Source: Aurantibacter_A sp039941195
GTDB taxonomy: Bacteria > Bacteroidota > Bacteroidia > Flavobacteriales > Flavobacteriaceae
DNA length: 64,000 nucleotides
Assembly (NCBI RefSeq): GCF_039941195.1
Contig: NZ_JBDVFA010000012.1
Location: 59,183-123,182 of the forward strand
Direction: 5' to 3'
Shown here: positions 1-8,640 of the stretch, piece after piece
Numbering within the stretch: the stretch's first letter is position 1
Layout of the letters: each line of letters begins with the position of its first letter
Translations under genes and position numbers: made by a program
Notes under the pieces: model-generated
Seen by the model: only the letters and a program-made list of their open reading frames with translations
What the model was told of the DNA's origin: nothing
Databases searched by the model: none

Positions 1-956
1 GCTGTTAAATTACCAACGATATACTTCCTTGTAAAATCAGTAACTCCAATTTCAGCTAAAAATTTAGACGAGACTCCTTTTTTCGCATAAATCTCATGAT
101 CAAACATTGGTTTAGCTCTATCGGGTAAAACGTTTTGTTCCCCATTAATGAAAACAAAATTATCGCGTACTTCTAAAGAATCCCCAGGTAAACCCACGCA
201 ACGTTTAACGTAATTTGATTTTTTATCAATTGGTTTATCTACACCCTTTTCACTTCTATGAAAACGTCTTACAGTATCAGCTGGCCAACTAAAAACTACT
301 ATTTCATTACGCTTTATTTTTTTAAATCCTGGAAATCGCATATAGGGTAATTGCGGTTTATTTAAATACGATTTAATACCTAAAACAGGAATTGTATCAT
401 GCACCATTGGCGCCGCAACAGTTGTCATTGGTACACGGGCTCCATAATGAAACTTGCTTACAAAAAGTAAATCACCAATTCGTAAAGTACGCTCCAAAGA
501 TCCCGTTGGAATAACATAAGGTTGGATAAAATAGGTGTGTACCAAAGTAGCTGCGACAATTGCAAAAACAATAGAACTAACCCATTCACCTGCAGCAGTT
601 CTTGGGTTTAAATCACGTTCTTCAACGTAAGTAACGTCCAACGCATAGTTTACATAATAGATGTAAAAACCTAAGGATAGAATTACAGCCCATGTTTCCC
701 AAAGTTTATTTCTGCCAAAACTCCTAATAGTTTCTACCCATACGACTGGGAACATTAATAGATTAATAATTGGTATAAATAAGAGTACAACCCACCATTT
801 TGGTCGGTTTATTATTTGCATAAGTACTATGGCATTATAAACAGGAATTGCAGCTTCCCAAGCCTTTCTGCCTGCTTTTACATAAAGTTTCCAAGTCCCC
901 AAAAAATGGATGACTTGAACAATTAGAATAAAAATAATCCACTGTAATCCGTCCAT
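1..956 (-). CDS. lepB: Signal peptidase I, 3' end cut by window edge
   Basis: This is the leader peptidase that removes signal peptides from Sec-exported proteins at the inner membrane. The gene reads leftwards from an ATG at 956 and runs off the left edge, so about 318 codons are visible. The N-terminal part is very hydrophobic, with about four membrane segments before the catalytic domain, as is usual for Bacteroidota LepB. The nucleophile motif IPTGSLERTL places the catalytic Ser at about residue 153, and the general-base Lys lies in NYVKRCVGLPGD at about residue 251. It is the last gene of a minus-strand run behind dapB, but the 99-base gap leaves room for its own promoter. The family assignment is secure; the C-terminus is not visible. 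Confidence 0.93.
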   Translation of the reverse strand, partial: MDGLQWIIFILIVQVIHFLGTWKLYVKAGRKAWEAAIPVYNAIVLMQIINRPKWWVVLLFIPIINLLMFPVVWVETIRSFGRNKLWETWAVILSLGFYIYYVNYALDVTYVEERDLNPRTAAGEWVSSIVFAIVAATLVHTYFIQPYVIPTGSLERTLRIGDLLFVSKFHYGARVPMTTVAAPMVHDTIPVLGIKSYLNKPQLPYMRFPGFKKIKRNEIVVFSWPADTVRRFHRSEKGVDKPIDKKSNYVKRCVGLPGDSLEVRDNFVFINGEQNVLPDRAKPMFDHEIYAKKGVSSKFLAEIGVTDFTRKYIVGNLT

Positions 957-1055
957 AAGAAATTAATATTGATATTCTGGTTTTATGATTTAAGGCTTAT
1001 TAACCTGCTAATTGTTATGCAATTAAGTGTATTTATTGGAGTATTATTGTATTCG

Positions 1056-1757
1056 TTAACCAAGGTTTAACACATCTTTCATAGAAAATACTCCTGTTTT
1101 TCCATAAATCCATTCTGCCGCAATCACAGCTCCCAAAGCAAAACCTTGTCGATTATGAGCGGTATGTTTTATTTCAATTGAATCAATTTCATTCTCATAG
1201 GCTACCGTATGGGTGCCTGGTGTTGTACCAATTCTTTTTGATGTAATTGGTATTTTGGTTGCATCTTTCCCGTCCAATTCCCAGGCATTAAAGTCAGAAT
1301 TTGAAATCACACCTTCAGCAATTGTAATTGCCGTTCCACTTGGCGCATCTAGTTTTTGAGTATGATGAATTTCTTCTAAAGCAATTTTATAATCCTTTAG
1401 GTTATTCATCATTTTGGCTAGGTATTCATTCAATTCAAAAAAAACATTAACACCCAAACTAAAATTTGAAGCATAAATAAATGCCCCATTTTTTTCTTCA
1501 CATAAGGCAATTGCTTTGTCATAATTTTCCAACCAGCCTGTGGTTCCTGAAATAACAGGCACATTATTTTCGATGCACGCCTTTATATTTTTAAAAGCAG
1601 CGTTGGGCATACTAAAATCTATTGCGACATCAATATTATTATAATCTGGTTGGTCTGAATCAACATCAATTTTAGCCACAATTTCATGCTTTCGCGATAT
1701 GGCAACATGTTCAATCATTTTACCCATTTTACCGTATCCAAAAAGTGCTATTTTCAA
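1056..1757 (-). CDS. dapB: 4-hydroxy-tetrahydrodipicolinate reductase
   Basis: DapB makes tetrahydrodipicolinate, using NAD(P)H, in the lysine/diaminopimelate pathway that also supplies peptidoglycan precursors. The 233-residue protein begins with a Rossmann glycine motif (GYGKMG, residues 7-12). It carries the catalytic signature EIHHTQKLDAPSGTA, with the conserved His pair, Lys and the substrate-binding PSGT. It is somewhat shorter than the roughly 270-residue E. coli enzyme, which is normal for Bacteroidota. It starts 11 bases after the DUF5683 stop codon, so it is probably cotranscribed with parA-parB-DUF5683. Confidence 0.96.
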   Translation of the reverse strand: MKIALFGYGKMGKMIEHVAISRKHEIVAKIDVDSDQPDYNNIDVAIDFSMPNAAFKNIKACIENNVPVISGTTGWLENYDKAIALCEEKNGAFIYASNFSLGVNVFFELNEYLAKMMNNLKDYKIALEEIHHTQKLDAPSGTAITIAEGVISNSDFNAWELDGKDATKIPITSKRIGTTPGTHTVAYENEIDSIEIKHTAHNRQGFALGAVIAAEWIYGKTGVFSMKDVLNLG

Positions 1758-1768
1758 TTTTCTAGTTT

Positions 1769-2416
1769 TTAAAATTTAATTATTAACGCCATACCATAAT
1801 TAGGATTGAGTGTTACCGGATCTATTTCCATAAATGGTTCGAAATCCATACTTAGGTCTTCATCAACGTTAAACTGTTTTAAATGAGCATCCACATTGGC
1901 GTCAACTATATTTAATGCATATAATGCAATTGTAGCTACCAACCATAAATCGCGATCATTTTGAAATCTCTCTTGTTGATTTTCTAGCACCTCATCTGAA
2001 AAATCAGGGTCAGCACCAATAGCATTATTGTTATCGCGGTCATAAAATTCATCATCAGTAAAGCCAGCCAATCTTCTTTTAAATGCTGTTCTAAATCGGT
2101 TGTACCAATCATTATTCCATGTATACATATATACGCCCCCACCAATGGCTCCATATACTAAAGGAACTTTCCAATACCGTTTATTGTAGATTTGACCTAA
2201 ACCAGGAAAAACAGCAGAATAAAAGGCAGCTTTACTTGGCGCTAAAGGGTTAATGGGTTTCTTTTTTACAACGATAGAATCCGATATAACAATTCCCTCA
2301 TCTTTTAAATTTTGTTGTAGTGAATCAGTTTCTTGATCTATTGGTTTCTCTTCTTGTCCATACGAAAAGCCAATAAACAATAAACTAATAAATAAAAAAT
2401 GTTGGAGTCTATGCAC
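1769..2416 (-). CDS. DUF5683 domain protein with signal peptide
   Basis: The 215-residue protein has a cleavable-looking signal peptide (residues 1-20, ending FSYGQ). An acidic, variable linker follows, then a core beginning LAPSKAAFYSAVFPGLGQIY, which is characteristic of the DUF5683 family of Bacteroidota. The core holds one or two hydrophobic stretches (PLVYGAIGGGVYMYTW and LWLVATIALYALNIVDA), suggesting membrane association. Its start overlaps the end of parB by 8 bases, so the two are translationally linked. The position between parB and dapB looks like a conserved housekeeping arrangement, but no biochemical function is known to me. An envelope role is inference. Confidence 0.8.
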   Translation of the reverse strand: MHRLQHFLFISLLFIGFSYGQEEKPIDQETDSLQQNLKDEGIVISDSIVVKKKPINPLAPSKAAFYSAVFPGLGQIYNKRYWKVPLVYGAIGGGVYMYTWNNDWYNRFRTAFKRRLAGFTDDEFYDRDNNNAIGADPDFSDEVLENQQERFQNDRDLWLVATIALYALNIVDANVDAHLKQFNVDEDLSMDFEPFMEIDPVTLNPNYGMALIIKF

Positions 2417-3311
2417 CGGTAATAACTTTTTTAATTCTGTTGAATTCTTCCTCAGACGTAAATGGTATAGTTATTTTTCCCTTTCCCTTTGCGGTTGTTT
2501 TTATAGTGATTGCAGCTTCTAAATATTTTTCGAGTTCTGTTTTACCTTTTCTCGAAAATTCTGGAATAGATTTATTTAAAGGTGTAGGTACGGAATTAGA
2601 GGTGCCTTCCTTAAGAGCTTTAACTGCTTTTTCAGTGTCACGTACTGATAATCCTAAACCAACGATTTTTTCATAAAGTGCAATTTGGCTTTCTTTATCT
2701 TCAATATTCACTAAAGCACGCCCATGTCCCATGCTAACAAAACCGTCCCTTATACCGGTTTGAATAATAGGGTCCAATTTTAATAATCGAATATAATTGG
2801 CAATGGTTGAACGTTTTTTTCCAACACGATCACTCAATTTTTCTTGAGTCAGTTGAATTTCATCAATTAAACGTTGGTATGATAATGCGATTTCTATAGG
2901 GTCTAAATCTTGGCGTTGAATATTCTCTACCAAAGCCATTTCTAACGATTCTTGGTCGTTTGCAATTCTAATGTAAGATGGAATTGTTTGTAGCCCTACT
3001 AATTTTGAAGCTCTATGGCGTCTTTCACCAGATACCAACTGATACTTGTTGAAATCTAGTTTACGAACCGTAATTGGTTGAATTACTCCTAGTTCTCTAA
3101 TTGAGTTTGCTAATTCATGTAAGGCTTCATCGTTAAAATTTGATCTTGGTTGAAATGGATTTACTTCAATAGCATCAATGTCGATTTCAACGATATTACC
3201 AACAACCTTATCTGCATTCTTATCAGCTACGGATTGTATGTCATTTTCTGGGTCTTTCAATAGTGCTGAAAGTCCTCTACCTAATGCTTGTTTTTTGATA
3301 GCTTTTGCCAT
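2409..3311 (-). CDS. parB: Chromosome-partitioning protein ParB
   Basis: ParB binds parS sites, spreads as a CTP-dependent clamp and works with ParA in origin segregation. The 300-residue protein has a short N-terminal segment (KKQALGRGLSALL, the ParA-interacting type). The nuclease-like/CTPase domain follows, with NPFQPR, GERRHRA and ENIQRQDL motifs at roughly residues 50-140. Next is a helix-turn-helix region (LTQEKLSDRVGKKRSTIANY) and a C-terminal dimerisation domain. Its ATG overlaps the parA stop codon by one base (TAATG), so translation is coupled. No convincing parS palindrome was recognised in the window. Confidence 0.97.
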   Translation of the reverse strand: MAKAIKKQALGRGLSALLKDPENDIQSVADKNADKVVGNIVEIDIDAIEVNPFQPRSNFNDEALHELANSIRELGVIQPITVRKLDFNKYQLVSGERRHRASKLVGLQTIPSYIRIANDQESLEMALVENIQRQDLDPIEIALSYQRLIDEIQLTQEKLSDRVGKKRSTIANYIRLLKLDPIIQTGIRDGFVSMGHGRALVNIEDKESQIALYEKIVGLGLSVRDTEKAVKALKEGTSNSVPTPLNKSIPEFSRKGKTELEKYLEAAITIKTTAKGKGKITIPFTSEEEFNRIKKVITGA

Positions 3312-4084
3312 TACGCCATTTCCATATTTTTCTTAACAACTTCGTTTGCCAAGTTGAGATAGTTTGTTGCTCCTTTACTACTTGCATCATATTTTATAAT
3401 ACTTTCGCCATAACTAGGTGCTTCGCTTAAACGAACATTTCGTTGAATAATAGTATCAAATACCATGTCAGCAAAATGCTTACGTACCTCTTCTACCACC
3501 TGATTTGATAATCGAAGCCTAGAATCGTACATCGTCAACAACATCCCTTCAATATCCAATTCGGGATTATGAATTTTTTGAATGCTTTTAATCGTGTTTA
3601 ATAATTTTCCTAAACCTTCTAATGCAAAATATTCACATTGTATCGGAATAATTACTGAATCTGCTGCTGTTAAAGCATTTAAAGTCAATAGGCCTAACGA
3701 TGGTGCACAATCGATTAAAATATAATCGTAGGAATCTTTTAGTTCCGTTATCGCCTTTTTCATCATGTACTCGCGCTCATCTTTATCTACCAATTCAATT
3801 TCAATAGCAACTAAATCAATATGCGAAGGAATTAAATCTACATTCGGCGATTCTGTGGCTATTATGGTGTCTTTGGCAGTTTTAGAATGTTCTAATAATT
3901 GGTAAGTGCCAGATTCCACGCTTTCGACATCAATACCAAGACCAGATGTAGCATTGGCTTGGGGATCTGCATCAATCAAAAGCACTTTTTTTTCAAGTAC
4001 ACCAAGTGAAGCGGCGAGGTTAACCGTAGTAGTTGTTTTGCCAACTCCACCTTTCTGATTTGCTATTGCAATTATCTTACCCAT
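3311..4084 (-). CDS. parA: Chromosome-partitioning ATPase ParA (Soj)
   Basis: This is the ParA/MinD-type ATPase partner of ParB in chromosome segregation. I use the ATG at 4084, giving 257 residues that begin MGKIIAIANQ; an in-frame ATG at 4096 would only add MMLI. The deviant Walker A motif KGGVGKTT follows directly (about residues 11-18). LIDADPQANAT (Walker A') and the Walker B-type YDYILIDCAPSLG are also present. It heads the run parA-parB-DUF5683-dapB. The 230 bases upstream, up to the ftsB stop, should hold its promoter, but I see no clear TAnnTTTG box there on the minus strand. Confidence 0.97.
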   Translation of the reverse strand: MGKIIAIANQKGGVGKTTTTVNLAASLGVLEKKVLLIDADPQANATSGLGIDVESVESGTYQLLEHSKTAKDTIIATESPNVDLIPSHIDLVAIEIELVDKDEREYMMKKAITELKDSYDYILIDCAPSLGLLTLNALTAADSVIIPIQCEYFALEGLGKLLNTIKSIQKIHNPELDIEGMLLTMYDSRLRLSNQVVEEVRKHFADMVFDTIIQRNVRLSEAPSYGESIIKYDASSKGATNYLNLANEVVKKNMEMA

Positions 4085-4314
4085 GATTAACATCATTTAA
4101 GGGGTAAAAATACGATTAATAATAAGGCGAAAAAATGAATTTTGTTAACACAAAGTGAATAAGTAAGGAGCCTGCGTTAAAGTTGGTTAAATCTTAAATG
4201 AACAAAATAGTTCGTTTGAGCAATTTTATTTCACTATTGTAACTACTACAAGCCTTTAAAAATTAAAATATTGTTTGACGGAATTGAAATTTACATGAGC
4301 CATCAACATGCAAA

Positions 4315-4641
4315 TTACTCCTTACTATTAAGGCTGTCTTCGTATTCAATAATAAATATTTCCTCTTCTTTTTTCTTAAGATAATACTGCTCTCGAGCAA
4401 ATTTTTCCATTTCCTTTGGATCTGAGAGTTTTTGGATTATTTTCTTGTCCTTATCAATTTCTTCTTTCAAAAATTGTTGCGTTTTTTCAAGACTCTTTAT
4501 TTGCTTTCTAAGCTCCAAATGTATTAGCAGAGAGTTGGTGTCAAAAAAAACCATCCATATTACAAAAACAGTAAGAACTAGAACATACATATTGGTTAAG
4601 AAACTAAACCATTTTTTCTTTTTAAGGTCTTTGTAGCCCAT
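4315..4641 (-). CDS. Septum formation initiator (FtsB/DivIC family)
   Basis: This small bitopic cell-division protein has 108 residues. A basic cytoplasmic start (MGYKDLKKKKW) is followed by one membrane segment at about residues 16-33 and then a coiled coil of about 45 residues (LELRKQIKSLEKTQQFLKEE). The family signature DPKEMEKFAREQYYLKK comes next. FtsB/DivIC proteins form a complex with FtsL and FtsQ/DivIB at the septum. The start codon directly abuts the udk stop, so the two genes are an operon. FtsB and DivIC cannot be told apart here, hence no symbol. Confidence 0.88.
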   Translation of the reverse strand: MGYKDLKKKKWFSFLTNMYVLVLTVFVIWMVFFDTNSLLIHLELRKQIKSLEKTQQFLKEEIDKDKKIIQKLSDPKEMEKFAREQYYLKKKEEEIFIIEYEDSLNSKE

Positions 4642-5253
4642 TTATAGCCCTAATTTTTGATTGATAACCCCACGTACTATATCCACTGCTACTGTATTAT
4701 ACTTATTATTTGGAATAATAATGTCAGCATATTCTTTACTAGGCTCAATAAACTGCAAATGCATTGGTTTTATGCTAGTTTGATATTTTTCTAATGTGTC
4801 ATTTAAATCCCAACCACGTTCGTTAACATCTCTTTTTAATCTTCGAATTAGGCGTTCATCCGAATCTGCATGAACATATATTTTAATATCCAACATTTTT
4901 CGAATCTTTGCATTGGTTAAAATTAATATCCCTTCCACAATTATAACTTTACATGGGTGCGTAAGAATAGTTTTTTCTGTACGGTTACATTCTAAAAAAG
5001 AATATACCGGTTGATTGATAGCTTGTCCATTTTTTAACTGCGATAAATGCTTTTCAAGTAATTCAAAATCAATTGACTGTGGATGGTCAAAATTCGTTTT
5101 CCTTCGTTCTTCTAATTCAAGATGAGACAAATCATTATAGTAAGAATCTTGCGAAATTATACTTACTTCACCAATAGGAAGTTCGTTAATAATTTGATTA
5201 ACAACTGTAGTTTTTCCGCAGCCGGTACCACCTGCAATTCCTATAATTAGCAT
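4642..5253 (-). CDS. udk: Uridine kinase
   Basis: Uridine kinase phosphorylates uridine and cytidine to UMP and CMP in pyrimidine salvage. The 203-residue protein has a P-loop GGTGCGKTT at residues 8-16. It also has the lid and substrate elements expected for the uridine kinase/phosphoribulokinase family (SQDSYYNDLS, NFDHPQSIDF, VIIVEGILIL, RLIRRLKRDVNERG). Length and motif order match E. coli Udk. A TACTTTTG promoter box lies 17 bases upstream of the ATG, implying a very short leader. ftsB/divIC follows without a gap. Confidence 0.95.
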   Translation of the reverse strand: MLIIGIAGGTGCGKTTVVNQIINELPIGEVSIISQDSYYNDLSHLELEERRKTNFDHPQSIDFELLEKHLSQLKNGQAINQPVYSFLECNRTEKTILTHPCKVIIVEGILILTNAKIRKMLDIKIYVHADSDERLIRRLKRDVNERGWDLNDTLEKYQTSIKPMHLQFIEPSKEYADIIIPNNKYNTVAVDIVRGVINQKLGL

Positions 5254-5269
5254 TCTTGATAATTTTTAT

Positions 5270-5277
5270 CAAAAGTA
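5270..5277 (-). promoter_or_regulatory. Promoter -7 box TACTTTTG for udk
   Basis: Read on the minus strand the octamer is TACTTTTG, an exact match to the Bacteroidota -7 consensus TAnnTTTG. The udk ATG lies 16 bases further on, so the mRNA leader would be only about 10 nt. No clear TTG-type -33 element was found at the usual distance. Inference from motif and position only. Confidence 0.45.
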
Positions 5278-5405
5278 CATATTTGCATGTATATACTAAA
5301 CCGCTTTATTGTAAGAAACAAGATATTCTTAAAAATGAAAAAACTTTTCAATGTTAAAGGTTCAATTTAAGTGGACTTATAATTTAGGTTCTATGCGTAT
5401 ATAAC

Positions 5406-5413
5406 TACTTTTG
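5406..5413 (+). promoter_or_regulatory. Promoter -7 box TACTTTTG for the MFS gene
   Basis: An exact TAnnTTTG box ends four bases before the ATG at 5418. If transcription starts the usual few bases downstream of the box, the mRNA would be leaderless or nearly so. No -33 TTG was recognised. The reading depends on the annotated start codon being right; the next in-frame ATG is well inside the protein. Confidence 0.45.
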
Positions 5414-5417
5414 CAGG

Positions 5418-6635
5418 ATGCAAAATGAAGATGTAAAACCAAATTTCGAATTTGTGGCTTTAATGGCAGCATTAATGTCAATAGTTGCTTTAGCCTTAGA
5501 TGCTATTTTGCCGGCGATTTCTCATATAGGAATAGCAATTAATAGTCTTGACCCTATTAAGAATCAATTATTGATTACCATGATATTTCTGGGACTTGGT
5601 CTTGGGCAATTGTTTTTTGGGCCGTTGTCGGATAGTTATGGGAGAAAACCTATAGTGTATATTGGCTTTGTCTTATTTATTGTTGCGAGTATCATTTGCA
5701 TATTTGCGCCATCTTTAGAAATAATGATAGTAGGTAGAGTATTGCAAGGGATAGCACTTTCTGCCCCAAGAACAATGGCAATTTCCATTATTAGAGACAC
5801 CTATAAAGGTGATTATATGGCACGCGTAATGTCATTCGTTACAGCATTCTTTATTCTTATTCCGGTTGTGGCTCCTGCAATTGGTAAATGGATAATGGAT
5901 GATTATGGTTGGCAAGCTATATTTTATGTACAATTGATTTTCGCACTAGTAGTAGCAATATGGTTTTGGAAACGGCAAGTCGAAACCCTTAAACGAGAAT
6001 ACAAAATTCCATTTAGCATAAATGTATTTTCGACTGGAATTAGGGAGTTCTTTAAATATAAAGAAACTGTTGCTTTTACGTTTATTTCAGGTTTCGTTAC
6101 AGGTGCTTTTTTGGTTTATTTAAGTGGTTCGCAACATGTTTTCGAGGATCAATATGGTTTAGTAGAAGAGTTTCCATATATATTTGCCGGCTTGGCTATT
6201 TCTATTGGACTTTCTACATTTTTGAACGGGACTTTAGTTTTACGATTTGGTATGCGAAAATTGTCTTTTATGGCACTTTTGGCCTTTTGTTCAATAGCCT
6301 TGGTTTACGTTATTGTTTTCTGGGGAAAACCAAATCCAAGTGTACCAGTATTAGTTGCATTTTTAGCTTGTCAATTTTTCTGTCTGGGATTTTTATGGGG
6401 GAATTTTAGATCCATTGCCATGGAACCTATTGGACATATTGCAGGAATCGGTGCTGCTATAAATGGATTTATTTCTACGGTACTATCTGTACCAATTGCA
6501 CAATACATAGGTGGCTTTGTGGATAATACAGTCTGGCCACTGTTTTTGGGCCTCGCAATATGCGGACTAATATCGGTATTAATATTTGTAATATTAGGCG
6601 AGAAGCCATTGCTAGCAAGAAGAGTATTACGATAA
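5418..6635 (+). CDS. MFS multidrug exporter, Bcr/CflA type
   Basis: The 405-residue integral membrane protein has about twelve hydrophobic segments. The first loop carries the MFS signature GPLSDSYGRKP (about residues 75-85). The second half-signature VGRVLQGIALSAPRTMA resembles the Bcr/CflA drug:H+ antiporter subfamily (PF07690). It probably exports small drugs or metabolites; the substrate cannot be read from sequence. It is a single-gene unit: a promoter box lies immediately upstream and a strong bidirectional terminator follows the stop, shared with the convergent acs gene. Confidence 0.85.
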   Translation: MQNEDVKPNFEFVALMAALMSIVALALDAILPAISHIGIAINSLDPIKNQLLITMIFLGLGLGQLFFGPLSDSYGRKPIVYIGFVLFIVASIICIFAPSLEIMIVGRVLQGIALSAPRTMAISIIRDTYKGDYMARVMSFVTAFFILIPVVAPAIGKWIMDDYGWQAIFYVQLIFALVVAIWFWKRQVETLKREYKIPFSINVFSTGIREFFKYKETVAFTFISGFVTGAFLVYLSGSQHVFEDQYGLVEEFPYIFAGLAISIGLSTFLNGTLVLRFGMRKLSFMALLAFCSIALVYVIVFWGKPNPSVPVLVAFLACQFFCLGFLWGNFRSIAMEPIGHIAGIGAAINGFISTVLSVPIAQYIGGFVDNTVWPLFLGLAICGLISVLIFVILGEKPLLARRVLR

Positions 6636-6646
6636 ATTGAAAACAA

Positions 6647-6687
6647 AAAAGCTGTCGAAAATTATACAATAATTCGCGACAGCTTTT
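6647..6687. terminator. Bidirectional Rho-independent terminator
   Basis: An 11-bp perfect inverted repeat, AAAAGCTGTCG (6647-6657) and CGACAGCTTTT (6677-6687), sits between convergent genes. It has A-runs on the left and T-runs on the right, so it can stop transcription from the MFS gene and from acs. The 19-base loop is itself AT-rich and may pair further. Confidence 0.85.
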
Positions 6688-6703
6688 ACTATTGAAACGC
6701 ACG

Positions 6704-8611
6704 TTAAAGCGAGTTATCCATAATCTCTTTTACTACTTCAGGATTTAACAAAGTACTTGTATCTCCTAAATTTGTAGTGTCTTTAGACGCTATTTTTCTA
6801 AGTATCCGTCGCATAATCTTGCCACTTCTAGTTTTTGGAAGCCCAGAGACAAATTGAATTTTATCCAATTTAGCAATAGGTCCAATCTGTTCGGTAATCT
6901 GTTGATTAATTTCCTTACTTAAATTATCGCGATCTCTAGTTTCACCAAATTCTTTCAATATAATATAGCCATAAAGGGCATTTCCTTTTACATCATGTGG
7001 GAAGCCAACTACTGCAGATTCTGCAACAGCCGGGTGTTCATTAATTGAATCTTCTATCGGTGCTGTACCCAAATTATGGCCAGAAACAATAATTACATCA
7101 TCTACTCTGCCAGTAATTCTATAATAACCTACAGCATCTCGTAAAGCGCCATCACCAGTAAAATACATGTTTTTATATGCCGAAAAATAGGTGTCTCTAT
7201 ATCGGTCATGATTCCCCCAAATTGTTCGAGCTATTGAAGGCCATGGGAATTTTATACACAATCGACCATCTACCTGATTGCCTTTTATTTCTTTGCCTTC
7301 TTCATCCATTAATGCAGGCTGAATACCAATAAATGGTAAGGTTGCATAGGTTGGTGTAGTGGGAGTGACATAAGGTATTGGAGTAATCATAATACCTCCA
7401 GTTTCAGTTTGCCACCAAGTATCAATAATAGGACTTTTCTTCTTACCAATATTGTTGTTGTACCAATGCCAAGCTTCTTCATTAATGGGCTCTCCTACAG
7501 ATCCTAAAACTTTTAGTGATGATAAATCGTATTTTTCAACAAACTCTAAATTTTGTTTAGCTAGTGCTCGTATAGCAGTAGGTGCTGTATAAAATTGATT
7601 TACTTTATGCTTTTGTACCACTTCCCAAAAGCGGCCATAATCAGGATAGGAGGGAACACCTTCAAACATAACGGTAGTGGCACCATTTGCTAATGGTCCA
7701 TAAACTATATATGAGTGGCCCGTAATCCATCCAATATCGGCAGTACACCAATAAACATCATTTTCTCTATATTGAAACGCATTTTTAAAGGTGTAAGCAC
7801 TATATACCATATAACCACCAGTAGTATGCACCATTCCTTTAGGTCTGCCAGTAGATCCAGAAGTGTATAAAATAAATAAAGGGTCCTCAGCATTCATTAC
7901 TTCGGCAACACAGTCGGCATAAGCTTCGTCTAATAAAGGTTGCAACCAATGGTCTCTACCTTCTTTCATTTCAATTTCGCTATTGATTCGTTTCGCTACT
8001 AAAACATTCTCAACGCCAGGACAATCTTCTAAAGCTTTATCAACAATTCCTTTTAAATCTATAGTTTTAGAACCGCGATATGAGCCGTCGGATGTCAAAA
8101 CTATTTTACAGTCAGAATCATTAATTCTAGTGGAAAGTGCATTTGCAGAAAATCCTGCGAAAACTACGGAATGAATGGCTCCTATTCTAGCACAGGCAAG
8201 AAGAGAAATAGCCAATTCGGGAATCATAGGAAGATAAATACATACGCGATCTCCTTTTTTAACTCCTTTGTCTTTTAGTACATTGGCCATGCGACTTACG
8301 CGTTCGTGCAACTGTCTATAGGTTATGTGCTCAGCTTCCTCATAAGGATTATTAGGCTCAAAAAGAATTGCTGTTTTTTCACCTCTTGTTGGTAAATGTC
8401 TGTCAATACAGTTCTCTGTGATATTAAGTTTAGCACCCTCAAACCATTTAATTTCAGGTTTTGAAAAGTCCCAACTTAATACATTGTCCCACTTTTTACG
8501 CCAAACAAAATGTTCCTCAGCAATTTCTTCCCAAAAAGCTTCTGGGTTTCGAACAGATTTTCGGTAAACTTGATAATATTCTTCTAAGTGTTTTATGTGA
8601 TAATTACTCAT
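6704..8611 (-). CDS. acs: Acetyl-CoA synthetase
   Basis: This AMP-forming ligase converts acetate, CoA and ATP to acetyl-CoA. The 635-residue protein has the expected family length. It carries the adenylate-forming P-loop YTSGSTGRPKG at residues 249-259, the DTWWQTETGG motif, and the C-terminal motif TRSGKIMRR, whose Lys598 is the catalytic lysine commonly controlled by acetylation. It lies 29 bases downstream of the DUF779 gene and in line with the aldehyde dehydrogenase, consistent with an acetaldehyde to acetate to acetyl-CoA route. It ends at the bidirectional terminator near 6650. Confidence 0.96.
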   Translation of the reverse strand: MSNYHIKHLEEYYQVYRKSVRNPEAFWEEIAEEHFVWRKKWDNVLSWDFSKPEIKWFEGAKLNITENCIDRHLPTRGEKTAILFEPNNPYEEAEHITYRQLHERVSRMANVLKDKGVKKGDRVCIYLPMIPELAISLLACARIGAIHSVVFAGFSANALSTRINDSDCKIVLTSDGSYRGSKTIDLKGIVDKALEDCPGVENVLVAKRINSEIEMKEGRDHWLQPLLDEAYADCVAEVMNAEDPLFILYTSGSTGRPKGMVHTTGGYMVYSAYTFKNAFQYRENDVYWCTADIGWITGHSYIVYGPLANGATTVMFEGVPSYPDYGRFWEVVQKHKVNQFYTAPTAIRALAKQNLEFVEKYDLSSLKVLGSVGEPINEEAWHWYNNNIGKKKSPIIDTWWQTETGGIMITPIPYVTPTTPTYATLPFIGIQPALMDEEGKEIKGNQVDGRLCIKFPWPSIARTIWGNHDRYRDTYFSAYKNMYFTGDGALRDAVGYYRITGRVDDVIIVSGHNLGTAPIEDSINEHPAVAESAVVGFPHDVKGNALYGYIILKEFGETRDRDNLSKEINQQITEQIGPIAKLDKIQFVSGLPKTRSGKIMRRILRKIASKDTTNLGDTSTLLNPEVVKEIMDNSL

Positions 8612-8640
8612 TAATTTAAGTTGAAGTTTGGATAAGCAAT

